Part shown: piece after piece, positions 11,506 through 22,979 of the stretch | How the letters are laid out: every line of letters begins with the position of its first letter | Position numbering within the stretch: the first letter of the stretch is position 1 | From: Piliocolobus tephrosceles | Lineage: Eukaryota; Chordata; Mammalia; Primates; Cercopithecidae | Assembly (NCBI RefSeq): GCF_002776525.5 | Contig: NC_045435.1 | Location: 124,371,353-124,435,352, forward strand | Length of the DNA: 64,000 nt | Direction of reading: 5' to 3' | Translations under genes and position numbers: made by a program | Notes under the pieces: generated by a model | Told to the model about the DNA's origin: nothing | Database searches by the model: none | What the model saw: the letters and a program-made list of their open reading frames with translations, nothing else

Positions 11506-12527
11506 ATTACAAAAAAAGTGCAAAAAGGTCCAAAACTCCAAAAACTGGAATACCTCTTCTCCTCCGAAGGATCACAACTCCTTGCCAGCAAGGGAACAAA
11601 CTGGACAGAGAAAGAATTTGATGAATTGACAGAGTAGGCTTCAGAAGGTGAGTAATAACAAACTCCTCCAAGCTAATGAAACATGTTCTAACCCAATGCA
11701 AGGAAGCTAAGAACACTGAAAAAATGGTTAGAGGAATTGCCATCTAGAATAATCAGTTTAGAGAGGAACATAAATGACCTGATGGAGCTGAAAAACACAG
11801 TACAAGAACTTTGTGAAGCATACACAAGTATCAGTAGCCAAATTTATCAAGTGATAGAAAGGATATCAGAGATTGAAGATCAACTTAATAAAGTAAAGCA
11901 TCAAGAAAAGATTAGAGAGAAAAGGAATGAAAAGGAATGAACAAAACCTCTAAGAAATATGGGACTATGTGAAAAGACCAAACCTACATTTAATTGGTGT
12001 ATCTGAAAGTGAAAAGGAACATAGAAGCAAGTTGGAAAACACTCTTCAGGATATTATCCAGGAGAACATCCCAACCTAGAAAGACAGGCCAACATTCAAA
12101 TTCAGGAAATACAGAGAACACCACAAAGATACTCCTTGAGAAAAGCAAGCTCAAGACACATAATCATCAGATTCATTAAGGTTGAAATGAAAGAAAAATA
12201 TTAAGGGCAGCCAGAGAGAAAGGTCAGGTTACCCACAAAGGGAAGCCCATCAGACTAAAAATGATGTCTCTACAGAAACCCTACAAACCAGAAGTGAGTG
12301 GGGAGTCAATATTCACCATTCTTAAAGAAAAGAACTTTCAATCCAGAATCTCATATCCAGCCAAACTAAGCTTCATAAGTGAAGGAGAAATAAAATCCTT
12401 TACAGACAAGCAAATGCTGAGAGACTTTGTCACCACCAGGCATGCCTTATAAGAGCTCCTGAAGGAAGCACTAAATTTGGAAAGGAATAACTGGTACCAG
12501 CCACTGCAAAGACATAACAAATTGTAA
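11506..12527 (+). pseudogene. L1 ORF1 pseudogene (old L1)
   Basis: About 1.02 kb, the normal ORF1 length, aligned by position between the 5' UTR and the ORF2 start. The expected ATG at 11506 is ATT. Frameshifts and stops break the frame. Recognisable remnants are the coiled-coil-region segment (LERNINDLMELKNTVQELCEAY at 11755-11823, read in 20-residue terms as an LERNIND...LKNTVQEL heptad-like helix) and the 3' end 'CTGGTACCAGCCACTGC' before TAA at 12525-12527. ORF1p normally is the RNA-binding trimeric chaperone of the L1 RNP; this copy cannot encode it. Confidence 0.85.
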
Positions 12528-12787
12528 AGACCATTGACACTATCAAGAAACTGCATCAACTAATGCATAAAATAACCAGTTAGCATCGTAAGGATAGGAT
12601 CAAATTCACACACAGTGATATTAACCTTAAATGTAAATGCCCCAATTAAAAGACACAGAAAGGCGAATTGGATAAAGAGTCAAGACCCATTGGTGTGCTG
12701 TATTCAGGAGACACATCTCATGTGCAAAGACATACACAGGCTCAAAATGAGGGGATGGAGAAATGTTTACCAAGCAAATGGACAGTG

Positions 12788-12857
12788 CACACACACACAC
12801 ACACACACACACATGCACAAAAAAACAAAAGAAAAAACAAAATTAAAAAAAAAAAAA
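12788..12857. repeat. (CA)n plus A-rich microsatellite inside L1 ORF2
   Basis: CA run at 12788-12813 followed by A-rich sequence with a 13-nt A-run at 12845-12857. In other L1 copies this position is only a short A-rich tract, so it is a local expansion. Confidence 0.85.
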
Positions 12858-12929
12858 CAGGGGTTGCAATCCTAGTCTCTGATAAAACAGACTTTATTAT
12901 TTTTTTTATTTTTATTTTTATTTTTTTTT

Positions 12930-13398
12930 CATTTCTTCAGTCATTGCTTTATTGATTCAATAAGCATTGTTCTAGGTACTAGGTACAGCTATGAACACAC
13001 CTCCTACTCTCATGAAACTCATGGTCTAGTCTGTATTGAAGGGGCTCTAGTATCTGCACTGATGAGAAGAATTCTCATAGAAGGACAAGGCTTTTTGTCT
13101 TTCACGCTAGGATCAGAGAGCCAGTGCAAGACAGGTTTCATGTTGTATGCTATAGAAAAAAGCAATCACTTCTTGTGAAGATTAGTGTTTCCTCTTTTCC
13201 ATTTGTATCCAAGTTTACAGACACAACTTAGCTAAGTTACATGAATTTTTACAAATATGTCATATGATATAGATATAGTTGTGTATGATTGTGACTTTTT
13301 TAAAAGAAGTATATATTCTGACTCTTCACATATCTTCTTAAAATCTTAAAGATAAATATACTAAAAGTATAGTTGGTACTTTTTTCCCCAACATTCCT
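12930..13398 (-). other. Transduced 3' flank of the nested L1
   Basis: This ~470-bp stretch lies between the L1 A-rich tail and a second, terminal A-tail, inside the target-site duplications, so it was mobilised with the L1. On the minus strand AATAAA (plus-strand TTTATT 12948-12953) precedes the tail start (12929) by about 18 nt, the right spacing for a polyadenylation signal. The part at about 12953-13050 resembles the 3' end of an ancient L2/MIR element. The segment marks the genomic address of the source L1. Confidence 0.9.
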
Positions 13399-13481
13399 TT
13401 CTTTTCTTTATTTTATTTTATTTTATTTTATTATTATTATACTTTAAGTTCTAGGGTACATGGGCATAACATGCAGGTTTG

Positions 13482-14063
13482 TTACATATGTATACTTGTG
13501 CCATGTTGGTGTGCTGCACCCATCAACTCGTCAGCACCCATCAACTCATCAGCACTCATCAACTCGTCCTTTACATCAGGTATAACTCCCAATACAATCC
13601 ACCCCCCTCCCCCCCTCCCCATGATAGGTCCTGGTGTGTGATGTTCCCCTTCCCAAGTCCAAGTGATCTCATTGTTCAGTTCCCACCTATCAGTGAGAAC
13701 ATGTGGTGTTTGGTTTTCTGTTCTTGTGATAGTTTGCTGAGAATGATGGTTTCCAGCTGCATCCATGTCTCTACAAAGGATACAAACTCATCCTTTTTTA
13801 TGGCTGCATAGTATTCCATGGTGTATATGTACCATATTTTCTTAATCTAGTTTGTCACTGATGGACATTTGGGTTGATTCCAAGTCTTTGCTATTGTGAA
13901 TAGTGCTGCAATAAACATACGTGTGCATGTGTCTTTATAGTAGTAGCATGACTTATAATCCTTTGGGTATATACCCAGTAATGGGATGGCTGAGTCATAT
14001 GGTACTTCTAGTTCTAAATCCTTGAGGAATCGCCATACTGTTTTCCATAATGGTTGAATGAGT
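13482..14063 (-). pseudogene. L1 ORF2 C-terminus and 3' UTR (nested L1, sense part)
   Basis: Minus-strand ORF2 C-terminal sequence (PLWKTVWRFLKDLELEVPYD at 14012-14053, then GIYPKDYK and NQPKCPSVTN) followed by 3' UTR. A TAG stops the frame after NQPKCPSVTN near 13848, so even the C-terminal piece is not continuous. No catalytic domain is present. Confidence 0.85.
13514..13567 (-). repeat. Three-copy 18-bp tandem module in L1 3' UTR
   Basis: Units at 13514-13531, 13532-13549 and 13550-13567 (plus-strand CAGCACCCATCAACTCGT type). The copies at 45509-45544 and 62901-62936 have two units. The third unit here is therefore an extra copy within the 3' UTR. Confidence 0.85.
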
Positions 14064-14083
14064 TTCTTCAACCATTCTTCAAC

Positions 14084-15000
14084 CGGAACTGGAGAAAACT
14101 GCTTTAAAGTTCATATGGAACCAAAAGAGAGCCCGCATTGCCAAGACAATCCTAAGTAAAAAGAACAAAGCTGGAGGCACCACACTACCTGACTTCAAAC
14201 TATACTACAAGGCTACAGTAACCAAAACAGCATGGTACTGGTACCAAAACAGAGATATAGACCAATGGAACAGAACAGAGCCCTCAGAAATAATACCACA
14301 CATCTACAGCCATCTGACCTTTGACAAACCTGAGAAAAACAAGAAATGGGGAAAGGATTCCCTGTTTAATAAATGGTGCTGGGAAAATTGGCTAGCCATA
14401 AGTAGAAAGCTGAAACTGGATCCTTTCCTTACTCCTTATATGAAGATTAATTCAAGATGGATTAGAGACTTAAATGTTAGACCTCATACCATAAAAACCC
14501 TAGAAGAAAACCTAGGTAATACCATTCAGTACATAGGCATGGGCAAGGACTTCATGTCTAAAACAGCAAAAGCAAAAGCAACAAAAGCCAACATTGATGC
14601 ATGAGATCTAATTAAACTAAAGAGCTTCTGCACAGCAAAAGAAACTACCATCAGAGTGAACAGGCAACCCACAGAGTGGGAGAAAATTTTTGCAGTCTAC
14701 TCATCTGACAAAGGGCTAATATCCACAACCTACAAAGAACACAAACAAATTTACAAGAAAAATCAAACAACCCCATCAAAAAGTGGGCAAAGGATATGAA
14801 CAGACATTTCTCAAAAGAAGACATTCATACAGCCAACAGACACATGAAAAAATGCTCATCATCACTGGCCATCAGAGAAATGCAAATCAAAACCACAATG
14901 AGATACCATCTCACACCAGTTAGAATATCAATCATTAAAAAGTGAGGAAACAACAGGTGTTGGAGAGGATGTGGAGAAATAGGAACACTTTTACACTGTT
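14084..15000 (+). pseudogene. L1 ORF2 fragment (nested L1, inverted part)
   Basis: Plus-strand ORF2 region downstream of the RT core, running from the 'AAGTTCATATGGAACCAAAAGAG' area through 'GAGTGGGAGAAAATTTTTGC' to 'GGAACACTTTTACACTGTT'. It is broken by a TGA near 14602 (where lysine or tryptophan context is expected) and at least one indel near 14760. It contains no catalytic domain. Confidence 0.88.
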
Positions 15001-16184
15001 GATAAAAACAGACTTTAAACCAACAAAGATAAAAAATGACAAAGAAGGACATTACATAATGGTAAAGGGATCAATGCAATGAGAAGAGTTAACTATCCTA
15101 AATATAAATGAACTGAATACAGGAGCACCCAGATTCATAAAGCAAGTTCTTAAAGGACTACAAAGAGACTTAGACTCCCATACAATAATAATGGAAGATC
15201 TTAACACCCCACTGTCAATATTAGACAGATCAATGAGACAGAAAATTAACAAGCATATTCAGGATTTGAACTCAGCTCTGGAGAAAATCATAACAGTCTC
15301 TCAGACCACAGTGCAATCAAATTAGAACTCAGGTTTAAAAAACTCACTCAAAACCACACAGCTACATGGAAACTGAACAATCTGCTCTGGAATAACTACT
15401 GGCTAAATAACAAAATTAAGGCAGAAATAACGGAGTTTTTTGAAACCAATCAGAACAAAGACACAACATGCCAGAATCTCTGGGACACAGCTAAATCAGT
15501 GTGTACAGAAAAATTTATACCACTAAATAACCACAGGAGAAAGACAGAAAGATCTAAAATCATCACCCTAACATCACAATTAAAATAATGAATAAAATAA
15601 CAAATTCAAAAGCTAGCAGAATAAAAGAAATAACTAAGATCAGAGCAGAATTGAAAGAGATAGAGACAGAAAAAGCCCTTCAAAAATCAATGATTCCAGG
15701 AGCTAGTTTTTTGAAAACATTAACAAAATAGATAAACTGCTGACTAGACTAATAAAGATGAAAAGAGAGAAGAATCAAATAGACAAAATATAAAATGATA
15801 AAGGGGATATCACAATTGATTCCACAGACATACAAACTACCATCAGAGAATACTATAAACATCTCTACACAAATAAACTAGAAAATCTAGGAGAAATGAA
15901 TAAATTCCTGGACACAAACACCCTACAAGACTAAACAAGAAAGAAGTCAAATCCCTGAATAGACCAATAACAAGTTCTGAAATTGAGGCAGTAATTAATA
16001 GCCTACAAACCAAAAAAGCCCAGAACCTGAGGACTCACACCCAAGTTCTACCAGAGGTACAAAAAGGAGCTGACACCATTACTTCTGAAACTATCCCAAC
16101 AATAGAAAAAGAGAGACTCCTCTCTATCTCATTTTCTAAGGCCAGCATCATCGTGATACCCAAAGCTAGCAGAGACAAAGCAAG

Positions 16185-16192
16185 AAAAAAAA

Positions 16193-16224
<32 letters not shown>
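16185..16224 (+). repeat. A-rich expansion in old L1 ORF2
   Basis: 25 A residues followed by AAAAG repeats, within RT-coding sequence of the old L1. It probably grew from a short A-rich stretch; there is no sign of a separate insertion (no L1/Alu body, no duplication). Confidence 0.8.
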
Positions 16225-18665
16225 TTTCAGACCAATATCCCTGATGAATGTCGACATGAAAATACACATTAAAATACAGGCAAACCAAATCCAGCAGCAC
16301 ACCCAAAAGCTTGCACACCATGATCAAGTTGGCTTCATACCTGGGATGCAAGGCTGGTTCAGAATATGCAAATCAATAAACGTAATTTATCACATAAACA
16401 GAACCAATGACAAAACCACATGATTTTCTCAATAGAAGCAGAAAAGGCCTTCAATAAAATTCAACACCTCTTCATGCAAAAATCCCTTAATAAGCTAGGT
16501 ATTGATGGAACATATCTGAAAATAATAAGAGCTATTTATGACAAACCCACAGGCAGTATCATAATGATATGGCAAAAGTTGGAAGCATTCCCTTTGAAAA
16601 CCAAAACAGACAAGGATATCCTCTCTCAGTGCTCCTATTAGACATATTATTGGAAGTTCTGGCCAGGGTAATCAGGCAAGAGAAAAAAAATAAGCATATT
16701 CAAATATGAAGAGAAGAAGTCAAATTGTCTCTGTTTGCAGTTGTCATGATTGTATATTCAGAAAACCCAATCATCTCAGCCCAAAATCTCCTTAAGCTGA
16801 TAAGCAACTTCAGCAAAGTCTCAGGATACAAAATCAATGTGCAAAAAACCAAGCTTTGCTATACACCAATAATAGACAAAAGGGTGATCTCAATCATGAA
16901 TAAACTCCCATTCACAATTGCTACAGAGAATAAAATATCTAGGAATACAACCTACAAGAGATGTGAAGGACCTCTTCAAGGAGAACTACAAACCACTGCT
17001 TAAAGAAATAAGCAAGGACACAAACAATTGGAAAAATATTCCATGCTCATAGATAGGAAGAATTAATATTTTGAAAATGATCATACTGCCCAAAGTGATT
17101 TATAGATTCAATACTGTCCTCATCAATCTACCACTGACTTTTTTCACAGAATTAGAAAAAACTACTTTACATTTCACATGGATCCAAAAAGAAGCCTATA
17201 TTTCCAAGACAATCTGAATCAAAAAGGACAAAGCTGTAGGCATCACCCTACCTGGCTTCAAACTATATTACAAAGCTACAGTAACCAAAACAGCATGGTA
17301 CTGGTACCAAAACAGATATATAGACCAATGGAACAAAACAGAAACCTCAGAAATAACACCACACATCTACAACCATCTGATCTTTGACAAACCTGACAAA
17401 AACAAGCAATGGGTAAAGGACTCCCTATTTAATAAATGGTGTTGGGAAAACTGGCTGGCCATATGCAGAAAACTGAAACTGGACCACTTCCTTGCACCTT
17501 ATACAAAAATTAACACGATGGATTAAAGACTTAAACATAAGACATAAAATCATAAAAAACCCAAGAAGAAAACCTATGTAATACCATTGAGGTCATAGGC
17601 ATGGGCAAAGACTTCATGACTAAAACACCAAAGCAATGGCAACAAGGGCCAAAATTGACAAAGGGGATCTAATTCAACTAAAGAGCTTCTGCACAGCAAA
17701 AGAAACTATCTTCAGAGTGAACTGGCAACTTACAGAATGGGAGAAAATTTTTCCAATCTATCCATGTGACAAAGGGATAATATCCAGAATCTACAAGGAA
17801 CTTAAACAATTTTACAAGAACAAAGCAAACAATCTCATCACAAAGTGGGCAAAGGATCAACAGACACTTCTCAAAAGAGACATTTTTGTGGCCAACAATA
17901 ATCTTAAAAAATCTCATCATCATTGGTCATTGGAGAAATTCAAATTAAATCCATATTCAGATACCATCTCACACCAGTTAGAATGGCAATCATTAACAAG
18001 TCAGGAAACAAATGCTGGAGAGCATGTGGAGAAATAGAAACACATTTACACTGCTGGCAGGAGTGTAAATTAGTTTAACCATTGTGGAAGACAGTGTGGC
18101 AATTTCTCAATAATCTAGAACCAGAAATCCCATTTGACCCAGCAATCCCATTACTGGGTATACACCCCGAAAATTATAAATCATTCTACTATAAAGACAC
18201 ATGCGCACACATGTTTATTGCAGCGCTATTCACAATGGGAAAGACTTGGAACCAACTTAAATGCCCATCAATGTTATATTGGATAAAGAAAATGTGGCAC
18301 ATATACGCCATGGAATACTATGCAGCCATACAAAAGGATGAGTTCATGTCCTTTGCAGGGACATGGATGAAGCTGGAAACCATCATTCTCAGCAAACTAA
18401 TACAGGAACAGAAAACCAAACACCACATGCTCTCACTCATAAGTGGAAGTCGGACAATGAGAACACATGAGAACAGGGAGGGGAACATCACACACTAGGG
18501 CCTGTCAGGCGGGGTGGGGTGGCTAGGGGAGGGGTAACATTAGGAGAAATACCTAATGTAGATGACAAGTTGATGGATCCAGCAAACCACCATGGCACGT
18601 GTATACCTATGCAACAAACCTGCAGGTTCTGCACATGTATCCCAGAACTTAAAGTATTAAAAAAC

Positions 18666-19569
18666 ATATATATATATATTTGGGGGGAATGCTTTAAAGT
18701 GACATTTTTTAAGTTAGTAAAAAGAAAAGGGACTGAAAGTCAGAAACTCAAATCTCAAATCAATATTATAAAGCTAGAGAAAGGTTCTAATGCAAATTTC
18801 TTTGTTTTCAGCACATTAACTATGATTTTGATAAGTCAGAATTTCTTTTAATTTTTGAGATTTTATAACCAGAAAAAAATTAGTAAATAAGAAAATTGCT
18901 TAAAAAATATTTTATTCTATATGAGGGTTAATAATAAATTAAGCTTAACTTTTGACTTTGAATTATCTATGTCACAATTACCCATAGTCGAACTGCATCA
19001 GGGGACCGTAGCTGGATTTAAACCTAAGAAAGTAACTGGAGGTTAAGAATATCACTTTATGTCTTCCTATTCTGTTTTCCAACATGACTGAGAAATTGGA
19101 TTTCTTCTTATTGTGAAATTTAATTTACCTTCAGACATCTTTCATGTAAGCAGTGATAGAAGTTCACTAAATTTACAAGAAAGAGTCTGCCTGCTTGTTA
19201 AAAATGAAAAAGAAAAAGGTTTGCTCATGTGAAATAATTTCTACATGAACAATGAAACTTGCTCTGTTACGAACTGCTTGACAGGAATATAAAAGAAGAA
19301 AGATACAGCCTATAACCACCTCTAATTATCTAAAGGTACAGATATTTTCCAAAAAGAGCAGGTTTAAATTACACACAGGGCTTAGTATGCTTCTCAAAAA
19401 ACCTGTTTTTCTTTTAAATTGCACACTGAGAAATGTACCTCATGTAAAGATCAAAGATTTTTGTATGCTATAATAAAATTCTGGTTCCAGGTGCAACAAT
19501 CCAGCTGTTTTTTCTTCCTGTTTAAGTAGTCTTAGACCTCAATGACACATTAGAAAGTTTTAATGAACA
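18666..19569. other. Unique AT-rich DNA between two L1 elements
   Basis: Starts with a (TA)n stretch at 18667-18679 attached to the L1 tail. No gene or recognisable repeat is visible in the remainder. Confidence 0.55.
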
Positions 19570-21559
19570 GTTCAGAGAGTTGGAACAAGATGGCAGAAAT
19601 GGAAGGCTTCATGGATTGTCCCCCAACAAAGAACATTAAATTAACCGCTATCTACTCAGAAGAAAACAACTATATAATAATCAATAATCTGGTGAAGATT
19701 CATAGTACCTGGTTTTAACTTCATATCCCTGAAAGAGGCATTGAAGAGAAAGAAAACACAGTCATGAAATGAGATGTCATTCCTCACCCACCCCCAGCAA
19801 CAGCAAAGTGCTGTGGTGGTCATCACTGAATGCTGTAGGAGAGAGAACACAGAAATTGTCAGAACCTAAACTCAGTGCTGAAAAACAGACCAATGACTGA
19901 TGCTTGCCCACAGAGGGAGCATTTAAACTAGGACTACCCAGAGCGGAATTGTGGATCACAGCCAGTGGACCTTGAGTTCCCAAAAACCTAGCCCTCAAGG
20001 GCTACAGTTCTCTTTGTCTCTAAGTAAACATGAAAGGCAGATATTTGTATTTTAGTAAGCACAAAAGGTAGTCTAGATCATAGGGTCAGCAACTTTTAGG
20101 CAAGTCTTTGTGCTGAACTAGGCCCAGAGACAGTGCATTGTGAGGACACATGGCATACTGAGACAGCAGTCAGGACAGCTAAGGAAGTGGTGACATCCCC
20201 ACTTCTTCTAACCCCAGATTGAACAGCTCCTGCCTGCAAAGGAGACCTTTTGCTTCTACTTGAAGAGAGGAGAGAGAAGATTGAGAAGGACTTTGTCATG
20301 CACCTTGGATACCAGCTCAACCATGGGAAGATAGGGCACTGGTCAGAGTTTTGAGCCACTGCCTTGCAGGTCTTAGCACCCAGATGACATTTTTAGAGAA
20401 ACAATAGGCAAGATGAGAACTTACTGCTTTAAAGAAAAAAGCCTATTTCTGACAACATTTGTCATCTGCTAACTGAAGAGCCTTTGGGGTTTGAATAACC
20501 AGCAACAATATCAAGGTATTATGTGGAGTGCCTTGGGTGAGATTCTGAGACTTGCTGGATTCAGGCAAGACTCAGCACATTACCATCTGCAGTAGTAATG
20601 GGCACAACTCCTTCTATTTGAGAAGAGTAGAGGAATAGTAAAGCGGACTTGGTCTTGAACTCTAGGTACCATCACAGCCACAGGGGTTTACAGCACCTAG
20701 CAGGCTCTTGGCATTCTTAATTCCAGTACTTGACTCTTGGATGGCATACCTTGACTAGTGCTGGGCCAGAGGGAAGTTCACTGACCTGAAAGGTGAGTCC
20801 CAGGACAGGCAGCATTCAACAGAAGCTGACTTAAGAGACCTTTGGCTTTAAGGGAACGTCACCTATAGTTTGGCAATATTCCTTATGGCCTGGGGTGGCA
20901 GTGGCTAAGGGGTAAGCCTCCTCTGCCTTTAGAAAGAAAAGGAAAGACTGGTAAGGATTGCATGTTGTCGTTAGAGTGCCAGCCCTCCAGCAGTACAACA
21001 GACGACCAGGCAGACTTCTAAGGTTTTTATCTGTAGCTATTGACTGATAGGCAGCAACTCTGGACCCCTCTGGGGCCTAGGGTACAAAGATCTGACTTTT
21101 ATTTAGAACTGATTAATTATAGAGCCCCAGGGCCTTGAGCAAACATAGGCAGCAACCAGGTAGTGGTTACAACAGGCCTTGGGTGAGATCAAGTGCTGTG
21201 CTGGCTTCAGGTCTGACCCAGTGCACTCAAAGTGATGGTGGCCACAAGGACATGTATGTCACTCCACCCCAAGCTTTAGGAGGGTCAGAACAGAGAGAGA
21301 AAACTCTGTTTGTTTAGTAGAAAGTAAGAGAAGAGAACACGAGTCTCTGCCTGGAAATTCAGAGAATTTTCCCAGAACTTGTCCAAACCAACAAAGCAGT
21401 ATCTCTGTAAGTCTGCAAGAACTACAACATTACTTCCCTTGGGATGCACCATAAATGAGATATAGCTGAGATTATATCACCCAAGCCTTTTCACGTATCT
21501 AGAAACTCTTCCCAAGAAAGATGGCTGCAAAACAAGTCCTACAGTCCAGACTACAATAA

Positions 21560-22720
21560 ATACCTAACTCTTCAATGCCCAGATACTGAAGAACATCTAC
21601 TAGCATCAACACCATTCAGGAAAATATGACTACACCAAATGAACTAAATAACAGATCAGAGACCAATCCTGGAGAAACAGAGATATGTGACCTTTAAGAT
21701 AGAGAATTCAAAAGAGCTGTGTTGAGGAAACTCAAAGAAATTCAAGATAACACAGAAAATGAATAATGAATTCAGAATTCCATCAGGTAAATTTAACAAA
21801 GAGATTGAAGAAATTAAAAATAAATAATCAGAAATTTTGGAGCTAAAAAATGTAATTGGCATACCGAAGAATCCATCAGAGTCCTTAAATAACAGAATTG
21901 ATTAAGTGGAAAAAAAATTGGGAGGCTGAAGACAGGATATTTGAAAATACATAGTTGGAGGAGACAAAAAAAAAAAAAAAAAAAAAAAAAAGAAAAGAAG
22001 AAAAAAAAAACTTAAAAAATAAAAAGTGGGAGAAAAAAAAAAAAAAAAAAAAAGGAAGAAAAAGAGGTGAGAACACCTACAACATCTAGAAGATGACCTC
22101 AAAGACAAACAAATAAACAAACAAATTAGGAAATATTGGCCTTAAAGAGAGGTAGAGAAAGAGTTAAGGGTAGAAAGATTATTCAAAGGGGTAATAACAG
22201 AAAATTTCAGAAACTTGGAGAAAGATATCAATAGTCAAATAGAAGGTAATAGAATACCAAGCAGATTTAACCCAAAGAAAACTACTTCAAGGGACTTAAT
22301 AATCAAACTCCTAAAGTGAAGGATAAAGAAGAGATTCTAAAATCAGCAAGACCTAAATAAGTAAATAAATAAAAAATAATAATAAAATACACTGAAACTT
22401 CAATGACTCTGGCAGCAGACTTTTCCCTGCAAATCTTATAGGTCAGTAGAGAGTGCCATGACATATTTAAAGTGTTAAAGGAAAAATACTTTTATCATAG
22501 AATAGTATATCTGGTGAAAGTATCCTTCAAACATGAATTAGAAATAAAAAAAAAAATCACAGACAGACAAAAGCTGAGGGAATTCATTAACACCAGGCCT
22601 GTCTTAAAAGAAATGGAAAAGGGAGTACTTTGAGTATTTAAATTCAGAAAAGGTCATTAATCAGCAAGAAGTAATCACCTGAAGGTTCTAAATTCACTGG
22701 TGATAGTAAGTATACAGAAA
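21560..22720 (+). pseudogene. L1 ORF1 pseudogene (ancient L1)
   Basis: ORF1-derived sequence with many stops. A-runs at 21966-21991 and 22033-22053 have expanded inside it. The 'ACAGACAAAAGCTGAGGGAATTCAT' stretch near 22562 is the recognisable late-ORF1 segment. Boundaries are approximate. Confidence 0.7.
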
Positions 22721-22979
22721 AACACAGAATCTTCTAACACTGTAATTGTGGTGTTTAAACTACTCTTATTCTAGGTAGAAACTCTAATTGATGATCCAAT
22801 CAAAACATAAATACAACTTTTCAAGACATAGTTAATACAATATGATACAAAAAGAAACAACAAAAACATTAAAAGTGGGAGGTGGGGCAGTTATATAATT
22901 AAGGTGAAGACTTTTTATTCGTTTTTTTTTTTTTTTTTCTTGTATGTTTATATAAACAGAACTAAGGTGATATTCATTT

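Larger units (their letters stand above)
12881..15017 (-). mobile_element. L1 with 3' transduction and 5' inversion, nested in older L1
   Basis: Minus-strand insertion flanked by GATAAAACAGACTTTA (12881-12896) and GATAAAAACAGACTTTA (15001-15017). From the 3' end in element sense it has: an A-tail (poly-T 12897-12929), non-L1 sequence 12930-13398, an A-rich L1 tail (TTTTATTTTA repeats, 13405-13432), L1 3' UTR and ORF2 C-terminus in minus orientation (about 13433-14063), a joint with filler (14064-14083), then earlier ORF2 sequence in plus orientation (14084-15000). The inverted part ends at the point in ORF2 order where the minus part begins. The 3' UTR is of the same young subtype as the copy at 62813. 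L1 plus transduction plus tail total 2.1 kb. Confidence 0.93.
12591..18452 (+). pseudogene. L1 ORF2 pseudogene (old L1), interrupted
   Basis: Remnant of the endonuclease/reverse-transcriptase ORF. The expected ATG (12591-12593) is AGG. The endonuclease part runs 12591-12896 and resumes at 15018. The RT part lies around 15900-16960 and the C-terminal part to ~18452. The frame is broken by many stops and indels. A (CA)n plus A-rich expansion at 12788-12857 and an A-rich expansion at 16185-16224 lie inside the coding region. The natural stop codon position reads TCGGA, so the stop is lost too. Decayed segments such as DPKRSLYFQDN (17178) and KMWHIYAMEYYAAI (18289 region) are still legible. Confidence 0.9.
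10155..18665 (+). mobile_element. Old near full-length L1 with inverted 5' UTR, split by a younger L1
   Basis: The first ~740 bp of the 5' UTR lie in minus orientation (10155-10893, reading back to the 5' terminal GGCAAGATGGCCGAATAGG-type start at 10893). Plus-strand sequence then begins exactly where the inverted part stops in L1 order (TGCTGTAGCC..., 10899 on) and continues through the rest of the 5' UTR, ORF1, ORF2 and a 3' UTR ending near 18665. This is the layout of a twin-primed element whose second strand reached the L1 5' end. The element is interrupted at 12896 by the compound insertion ending at 15017. Without that insertion it is about 6.4 kb. The 3' end ('CAAACCACCATGGCACGTGTATACC') suggests an older L1PA subfamily (roughly PA8 or older). 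Both ORFs are dead. Confidence 0.85.
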
